A stretch of 10,522 nt of DNA from Salinisphaera sp. UBA1666 (GTDB lineage: Bacteria; Pseudomonadota; Gammaproteobacteria; Nevskiales; Salinisphaeraceae). The stretch lies in NCBI GenBank assembly GCA_002320455.1, contig DCKU01000083.1:1-10522 (forward strand), read 5' to 3'. This document shows, piece by piece, positions 6,733-10,522 of this stretch; the stretch's first letter is position 1, and each line of letters starts with the position of its first letter. The notes beneath the pieces were generated by a model. That model was not told where the DNA came from. It worked only from the letters and a program-made list of their open reading frames with translations, and made no database searches. A program made the translations under genes and the position numbers.

Positions 6733-7476
6733 ATGCTCGATCTTCTCGCCCTGCTGTTGGCCGCTCTGGCCGCCGGGGCCATCAATGCCCTGGCCGGCGG
6801 CGGCAGCTTCATCACCCTGCCGGCGCTGATTTTTTACGGCCTGCCCCCCACCGCGGCCAACGCCACGAGTGCTACAGCGGTGCTACCCGGCTACGCGGCC
6901 ACGCTCTGGCGCCTGCGCGCCGACGTGGCCGCACCGGCCGGCATTCCTCTGCCGGTCATGGTCGCCCTGGCGGCAGCCGGCGGGGTCAGCGGTGCGCTGT
7001 TGCTGCTGGCGACGGGCGACGCCGCGTTTTCAGCGATCGTGCCCTGGCTGATGCTCGTGGCCGTGGGGATCTTCATCATCGGGCCCTGGCTCAAGCGGGC
7101 CGCAGCAGCAATCACGATCAGCCGCTGGACCGCCGTGCCGGCGGTCTATCTCACCTGTGTTTACGGCGGCTATTTCAATGGCGGCGTGGGCATCATCATG
7201 ATCGCCGTGCTAGGCCTGCTCGGGCAGAACCGGCTTTTGACCTCGGTGGCCATGAAGGCCGTCATGTCGGCCACGCTGACGCTCATCTCGGTGGCCACCT
7301 ATGCGGCCTTCGGCCTGATCCAGTGGCCGATCGCCGCTCTCATGGCGCTGGGTGCGATAACCGGCGGCTGGGCCGGCGCGGCTCTGGGCCACGTGATCTC
7401 ACCGACCTGGCACCGCGGCGGCATCATCGTCATCGGCCTGGTCATGGCCGCAGCCCTGTTCTGGCGTGGCACCTGA
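6733..7476 (+). CDS. TSUP (TauE/SafE) family membrane permease, 247 aa
   Basis: Inner-membrane transporter of the TSUP family, whose members carry sulfonates, sulfite, thiosulfate or other organic anions. The protein is almost wholly hydrophobic, with about seven or eight membrane segments. It shows the two family half-motifs: AGGGSFITLPAL (21-32) followed by ANATSATA (42-49), and YGGYFNGGVGIIM (144-156) followed by MKAVMSA (174-180). Length is normal. The substrate cannot be assigned: the neighbours are a dehydrogenase and an SDR, not sulfur genes. The start at 6733 begins the first membrane helix directly. Upstream there is no Shine-Dalgarno, only a T-rich run, and a second out-of-frame ATG lies at 6725. 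The gene is transcribed away from the glutamate dehydrogenase. Confidence 0.92.
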   Translation: MLDLLALLLAALAAGAINALAGGGSFITLPALIFYGLPPTAANATSATAVLPGYAATLWRLRADVAAPAGIPLPVMVALAAAGGVSGALLLLATGDAAFSAIVPWLMLVAVGIFIIGPWLKRAAAAITISRWTAVPAVYLTCVYGGYFNGGVGIIMIAVLGLLGQNRLLTSVAMKAVMSATLTLISVATYAAFGLIQWPIAALMALGAITGGWAGAALGHVISPTWHRGGIIVIGLVMAAALFWRGT

Positions 7477-7484
7477 TGCGACTG

Positions 7485-7514
7485 GCCAGCCCCGCGGGCC
7501 TGGCTTAGGCTGGC
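7485..7514 (+). other. Inverted repeat after the TSUP gene, possible weak terminator
   Basis: GCCAGCC (7485-7491) and GGCTGGC (7508-7514) are perfectly complementary over 7 bp with a 16-base loop, 8 bases after the TSUP stop. There is no T-tract. It may be a Rho-independent terminator relic, an attenuating hairpin before the SDR gene, or chance in GC-rich DNA. Confidence 0.25.
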
Positions 7515-7550
7515 GATGACACACCGAATCAATGTTCTGAGACCCAAGCT

Positions 7551-8300
7551 ATGGAAAAAGTCATGATCGTGACCGGCGGCAGCCGCGGGATCGGCGCGGC
7601 CACCGCCTTGATGGCGGCCAAATACGGCTTTGCCGTGGCGGTGAACTATCGCAGCAACCGCGAGGCTGCGGACGCGGTGGTTGCGGCCATCGAAAAAGAC
7701 GGTGGCCGGGCCATCGCCGTGGCCGCGGATATGGCCGTCGAGGATGATGTGGTGGCCCTGTTCAAGACCGTTGATGAAAAACTGGGCCGCGTGACTTGCC
7801 TGGTGAACAACGCTGGCATCGTGGACGACCCGTGCCCGGTGGCTGAGATGGGCGCTGATCGCATCAGCCGCATGATGGCGGTCAACGTGGTGGGCCCGTT
7901 CATCGCCGCCCGCGAGGCCGTGGGGCGCATGTCCACCGAACACGGCGGCGCCGGCGGCAACATCATCAATATCTCCTCTGCGGCCAGCCATGCAGGCGGC
8001 GGCGGCGGCGCCGGCACCTACGTCGACTACGGCGCCTCCAAGGGCGCCATCGATACTTTCACCGAAGGCCTGTGTCGCGAGGTGGCGCATCAGGGCATCC
8101 GCGTAAACGCGGTTCGCCCGGGTGTGGTGGATACCGAAATTCATGCCAGCGGCGGCCTGCCCAACAAACCCAAGGAAGCGCCTGCCGGCATCCCGCTGGG
8201 CCGGATCGGCGCGCCGGAAGACATCGCCGAAGCGATTCTCTATCTGGCCCAGGCCGAGTTCACGACCGGCGCTTTCATCGACGTCGACGGCGGCGTATAG
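7551..8300 (+). CDS. SDR-family NAD(P)-dependent oxidoreductase, 249 aa
   Basis: Classical short-chain dehydrogenase/reductase of normal length. The cofactor loop TGGSRGIG (8-15), the adenine-ring aspartate D60, the structural NNAG (86-89) and the catalytic set N112, S142/S143, Y160 and K164 (in YGASK) are all present. An arginine after the second strand (NYRS, R34) points to NADP(H). The C-terminal end with TGAFIDVDGG is the usual SDR ending. Resemblance is to the YgfF/glucose-1-dehydrogenase-like group, but SDR substrates cannot be read from sequence. The loop before the active-site tyrosine carries five consecutive glycines encoded by a GGC run. The ATG at 7551 has only a weak Shine-Dalgarno (GAGA about 10 bases upstream); a second in-frame ATG at 7563 is possible. 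It lies 74 bp after the TSUP gene and 122 bp before the exported pair, so operon membership is unclear. Confidence 0.93.
   Translation: MEKVMIVTGGSRGIGAATALMAAKYGFAVAVNYRSNREAADAVVAAIEKDGGRAIAVAADMAVEDDVVALFKTVDEKLGRVTCLVNNAGIVDDPCPVAEMGADRISRMMAVNVVGPFIAAREAVGRMSTEHGGAGGNIINISSAASHAGGGGGAGTYVDYGASKGAIDTFTEGLCREVAHQGIRVNAVRPGVVDTEIHASGGLPNKPKEAPAGIPLGRIGAPEDIAEAILYLAQAEFTTGAFIDVDGGV
7995..8009 (+). repeat. (GGC)5 trinucleotide run inside the SDR gene
   Basis: Five GGC units encode Gly149-Gly153 of the SDR, in the loop just before the catalytic Tyr160. Unit changes would keep the reading frame. Confidence 0.85.
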
Positions 8301-8333
8301 CGCGTGTCTCTGTCGGACAAGCCGTCGAATCGT

Positions 8334-8364
8334 CAGCGCCGGGTCGGTCTGCCCCGACCGGCTG
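8334..8364 (+). terminator. Possible hairpin terminator after the SDR gene
   Basis: An imperfect stem pairs CAG..CCGG(G)TCGG (8334-8347) with CCGACCGG..CTG (8354-8364) around a 6-base loop, with one bulged G and a two-base CG bulge. It stands 33 bases after the SDR stop and before the exported-protein gene, a natural place to end the SDR transcript. No T-tract follows, so termination is not assured. Confidence 0.35.
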
Positions 8365-8422
8365 GCGCCTGCCGGGGCGCGTCGCACCTGCGATGGCTTG
8401 TCTCGCCGCCGCTTGTGCTCGC

Positions 8423-9430
8423 ATGAGACGCCGGGTGGCGACGTGCTCGGGGCTGGCCGTCGTGCTGGCCCTGGTCTGTGCGTGCCAGGGCCCCCAGGCC
8501 GCTGCCGACGACGCCACCACGGTCAGGCCGACCCCGCCTGCCGCGGACTACTGCGCCACGGCCGCGACGGACGCCCTGCCGTGTGTACCCGAAAGCCGCA
8601 CGCTTTTCGTGGCCATCGCACAGGCCACGATCATGCTCGCCCCGGATGTGGCCATTCAGACCAAGCAGTTGCGCGGGCGCTTGGTGCCGCAAACGCCCGA
8701 GCCGGCCGTAGTGCTCGACGATCTGTCGCAGTTCGAAGTGCAGGTCAACAGCGGACAGGTGCATCTTTCGACCGCAGCACTGGCCGCGCTCGTGCGCGAC
8801 CGGTTCGGCGCCGAAGCCGCCGTGCGCGGGCTCAAGCTGTCCCAGCAGGGCCGTCAACTCGTACTGGACGGCGAGTTTCGTCGACGCGGCTGGGTGCCTT
8901 TCCACCTGACCGGCCGGCTGTCGCGCCTGGATGCGACGCATCTCGTTTTGCGCCCGACGCATCTGAGCGTGGACGGGCGCCCGGCCATGGCCCTGATGCG
9001 AGCGGCCCATCTGGCGTTGGCCGATATCATCGCGCTCCGCACGCCGGCTTTTAAAGTGCGAGATAACCAGATCGAGATCGACGTGCCGGCGCTTTTACCG
9101 CCACCGGCCATCACCTTCGAAATCGCCGACGCGGCGCTGGATGCCCGCGGCCTGAATCTTGTCTTCGACGACGGCCAGGACACGCCGGCGGTCGCAACGG
9201 CGCGCCCGGCCGGGTCTTATGTACTGCTGCACGGCGGGCAGCTGGCAATCGGGCCCCTGCATACCGATGATCCGCGCATTCAGTTGGAATCGGCTGATGC
9301 CGATCAGCCATTGACTCTCTCTCTGGCCGATTATCGCGCCCAGCTGGCGGGCGGGCATATCCAGCTTTTGGCCAAGCCTGCGCGCGCGACCTTCATCGCC
9401 CGTCTGGCCGCACCGGAGTCCGGCTCATGA
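8423..9430 (+). CDS. Exported protein of unknown function, LmeA/DUF2993-like pattern, paralogue of next gene, 335 aa
   Basis: I do not recognise a named family. The N terminus MRRRVATCSGLAVVLALVCA is a signal peptide; cysteine 21 follows VCA and could be lipidated, though Cys at -2 is unusual for a lipobox, and cleavage after QAAA is an alternative. The body alternates short beta strands with few helices. Residues about 104-187 run: strand, VHLSTAALAALVRDRF helix, strand pair around GRQLVLDGEF, then FHLTGRLSRLDATHLVLRP. That order is like LmeA/DUF2993 lipid-binding (TULIP-type) proteins; this is inference from pattern. The start at 8423 was chosen for the basic signal-peptide start; ATG 8393 would add ten residues, and the frame stays open back to 8072 over the SDR gene. 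No Shine-Dalgarno is clear for either. The stop overlaps the next gene's ATG. Confidence 0.75.
   Translation: MRRRVATCSGLAVVLALVCACQGPQAAADDATTVRPTPPAADYCATAATDALPCVPESRTLFVAIAQATIMLAPDVAIQTKQLRGRLVPQTPEPAVVLDDLSQFEVQVNSGQVHLSTAALAALVRDRFGAEAAVRGLKLSQQGRQLVLDGEFRRRGWVPFHLTGRLSRLDATHLVLRPTHLSVDGRPAMALMRAAHLALADIIALRTPAFKVRDNQIEIDVPALLPPPAITFEIADAALDARGLNLVFDDGQDTPAVATARPAGSYVLLHGGQLAIGPLHTDDPRIQLESADADQPLTLSLADYRAQLAGGHIQLLAKPARATFIARLAAPESGS
9415..9418 (+). promoter_or_regulatory. Ribosome binding site of the second exported protein
   Basis: GGAG lies 8 bases before the ATG at 9427, inside the end of the preceding gene. With the ATGA stop/start overlap (9427-9430) it indicates coupled translation of the pair. 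Confidence 0.65.
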
Positions 9431-10386
9431 GCCGTGCCCGTGTCGTTATCGCCGCACTCGTTGCACTGTCGCTGCCCGGAGTTTCGGCAGCCGCCTCGCC
9501 GTCGGTGGCCGTGCGCGCGCACAACGTCGATATCCTGATGAGCGATACCGTCAGCGCGCATCTCATCGATCTCACCGCAGAGCTCGGCCCCCGCAGCGGC
9601 TATCAGCGGGTAGACCTGGAAGACGCCGACTCGTTTGCTATCCGCGTGACGGCCGGCTGTGCCCGGCTGTCGGCCGATCAGCTCACGCGCCTGTTCAACG
9701 ACCGCATCCTCGACTACGCGCCGCGCGCGCTCAACGACGTTCATTTCGTGCCCGAGCGCGATGCCATGCAGGTCACCGGCGGCGTACGGCTGTGGCATCG
9801 CGTGCCGCCGTTCTGGCTGTCGTTTCGCGCCACCACCGATGCCCACGTGACCGACGACGGGCTGATCCGGCTGACCGTGCGCGACGAGCACGTGCTAGGC
9901 CTGCCCGTCGGCGGGCTGTTGAATCTGGCCCACACACCGCTCTCGGGGCTGCTGTCGCTGGACGGCCCCGGTACCCGCGTAACCGGCGATACCGTGGTTA
10001 TCGACGCACAAGAGGTCCTACCCGGCCCGGCCGTGACCAACCGGCCGGTCAGCGCGAGCCTGAGCTCGGCAGGGCTGACCGTGTGCTTCGCCGGCGATCC
10101 GGCCGAGACGCGGCCGGCTCTGCCAACGGATCTGGCCACAGATCTGGCCGCGCCGACCTCTTATCTCTGGGTCGAAGGCCCAGAACTGGCCGCACTCGGT
10201 CAGACCATCGCCCCGGCCCGGTTACTGGTGACCGACGAGCGCGAGGATTCAGCGCCCATGCGCTTTCGGCTGGTCAAAAGCCGCGGCCAGATCGCTGCCG
10301 GACAGATCCGTCTCGACGCCCGTGGGCGCATGACGATCGTCCCCGGGCCGGCCGACCCCCCGGCCGTAGACTCGACCGGCGACTAG
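9427..10386 (+). CDS. Exported protein of unknown function, diverged paralogue of preceding gene, 319 aa
   Basis: Family not recognised. The N terminus MSRARVVIAALVALSLPGVSAAA is a signal peptide with a likely cleavage after SAAA (about residues 20-23), and no lipobox, so a soluble periplasmic or secreted protein is expected. It follows the preceding protein's layout closely: an acidic strand DLEDADSFAIRV (63-74), the helix LSADQLTRLFNDRI (81-94), the strand pair around MQVTGGVRLW, the PFWLSFRATTDAHVTDDGLIRL segment, the LPGP turn (198-201) matching the other's LPPP, then SYLWVEGPELA and GQIAAGQIRL near the end, matching SYVLLHGGQLA and AQLAGGHIQL. The two are therefore duplicates that have diverged strongly. 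A 12-bp direct repeat around 10129-10149 gives ATDLATDL. A good Shine-Dalgarno and ATGA overlap tie it to its partner. Possible lipid or hydrophobic ligand binding is inference only. Confidence 0.8.
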   Translation: MSRARVVIAALVALSLPGVSAAASPSVAVRAHNVDILMSDTVSAHLIDLTAELGPRSGYQRVDLEDADSFAIRVTAGCARLSADQLTRLFNDRILDYAPRALNDVHFVPERDAMQVTGGVRLWHRVPPFWLSFRATTDAHVTDDGLIRLTVRDEHVLGLPVGGLLNLAHTPLSGLLSLDGPGTRVTGDTVVIDAQEVLPGPAVTNRPVSASLSSAGLTVCFAGDPAETRPALPTDLATDLAAPTSYLWVEGPELAALGQTIAPARLLVTDEREDSAPMRFRLVKSRGQIAAGQIRLDARGRMTIVPGPADPPAVDSTGD

Positions 10387-10416
10387 GGCGTGTCGTCATA
10401 AGATAAGGCGGCGCAT

Positions 10417-10513
10417 CGGCGGCCAAGCCGCGGCAAGACAAGGCATCGCGAGTGCGGCGTGGTTATTCCACGTGAACGAGCGATAACGCCGGATTGCCGG
10501 GGCTTGGCCACCG
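10417..10513. repeat. Long imperfect inverted repeat with nested hairpins (possible dispersed intergenic repeat)
   Basis: Arms 10417-10436 and 10494-10513 are complementary at 18 of 20 positions. Between them a middle stem pairs ATCGC (10445-10449) with GCGAT (10480-10484), and an apical hairpin pairs CGTGG (10458-10462) with CCACG (10468-10472) around loop TTATT. The whole begins 31 bases after the last gene. No coding sequence is visible in 10387-10522. The layout suits a REP/MITE-like intergenic repeat, and the apical hairpin resembles cores I recall from intergenic repeats in other proteobacteria, but copy number cannot be judged from one window. It could also end the upstream transcript, although no T-tract follows. 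Confidence 0.55.
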
Positions 10514-10522
10514 GCCCATTCG

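Noticed and set aside
653..7476. A sulfur-compound cluster, suggested by DASS and TSUP permeases in one window
   Set aside because: The two genes are 4.6 kb apart, on opposite strands, with no sulfur oxidation, taurine or sulfonate enzyme between them; both families carry many other anions.
7299..8387. 362-codon open frame on the minus strand opposite the SDR and the end of the TSUP gene
   Set aside because: Antisense shadow; the H/R/G/A-rich translation has no motif, while the plus strand carries complete SDR and TSUP signatures.
8072..8422. Upstream in-frame extension of the first exported protein overlapping the SDR gene
   Set aside because: The extension is arginine-rich, lies over SDR coding sequence, and would place the obvious signal peptide in the middle of the protein.

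Overview
The window is GC-rich, gene-dense chromosomal DNA from a Gram-negative bacterium. Secreted and periplasmic proteins, family resemblances and a strong bias to G/C third positions fit a gammaproteobacterium; a halophile such as Salinisphaera is my guess from general resemblance, not something the sequence proves. Nine protein genes fill almost all of it. I see no tRNA, rRNA, CRISPR array, transposase, integrase or phage gene. No gene-free stretch exceeds about 140 bases.

Layout. (1) Positions 44-4202, minus strand, transcribed right to left: a polytopic permease distantly resembling NCS2/SLC23 nucleobase transporters, a LOG-family nucleotide phosphoribohydrolase that overlaps it by 4 bp, then after an 86-bp gap a DASS/SLC13 anion symporter, and 6 bp later a DnaQ-like 3'-5' exonuclease. 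(2) 4203-4324: a short divergent control region with a weak minus-strand promoter and a potentially structured leader. (3) 4325-5308, plus: a TerC/Alx-family membrane protein with an excellent ribosome binding site. (4) 5324-5351: a strong hairpin between two convergent genes, probably a shared terminator. (5) 5359-6627, minus: a Glu/Leu/Phe/Val-type glutamate dehydrogenase. (6) 6628-6732: a second divergent region with a fair sigma70-like promoter facing right. (7) 6733-7476, plus: a TauE/SafE (TSUP) anion permease. (8) 7551-8300, plus: a classical SDR oxidoreductase. (9) 8423-10386, plus: two exported proteins of unknown function that overlap by 4 bp and look like diverged copies of one another. 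(10) 10387-10522: an intergenic segment dominated by a long imperfect inverted repeat with nested hairpins.

How the genes work together. Most of the window is housekeeping or transport: three anion or solute permeases, a probable manganese exporter, nitrogen metabolism and an oxidoreductase. The two couplings with most biological content are permease-LOG (a transporter translated together with an enzyme that frees nucleobases from nucleoside monophosphates) and the tandem exported pair, whose strand/helix pattern recalls LmeA/DUF2993-type lipid-binding proteins. I do not see a convincing defence, mobile or otherwise exotic system. The least explained parts are the exported pair, the terC leader and the terminal inverted repeat.
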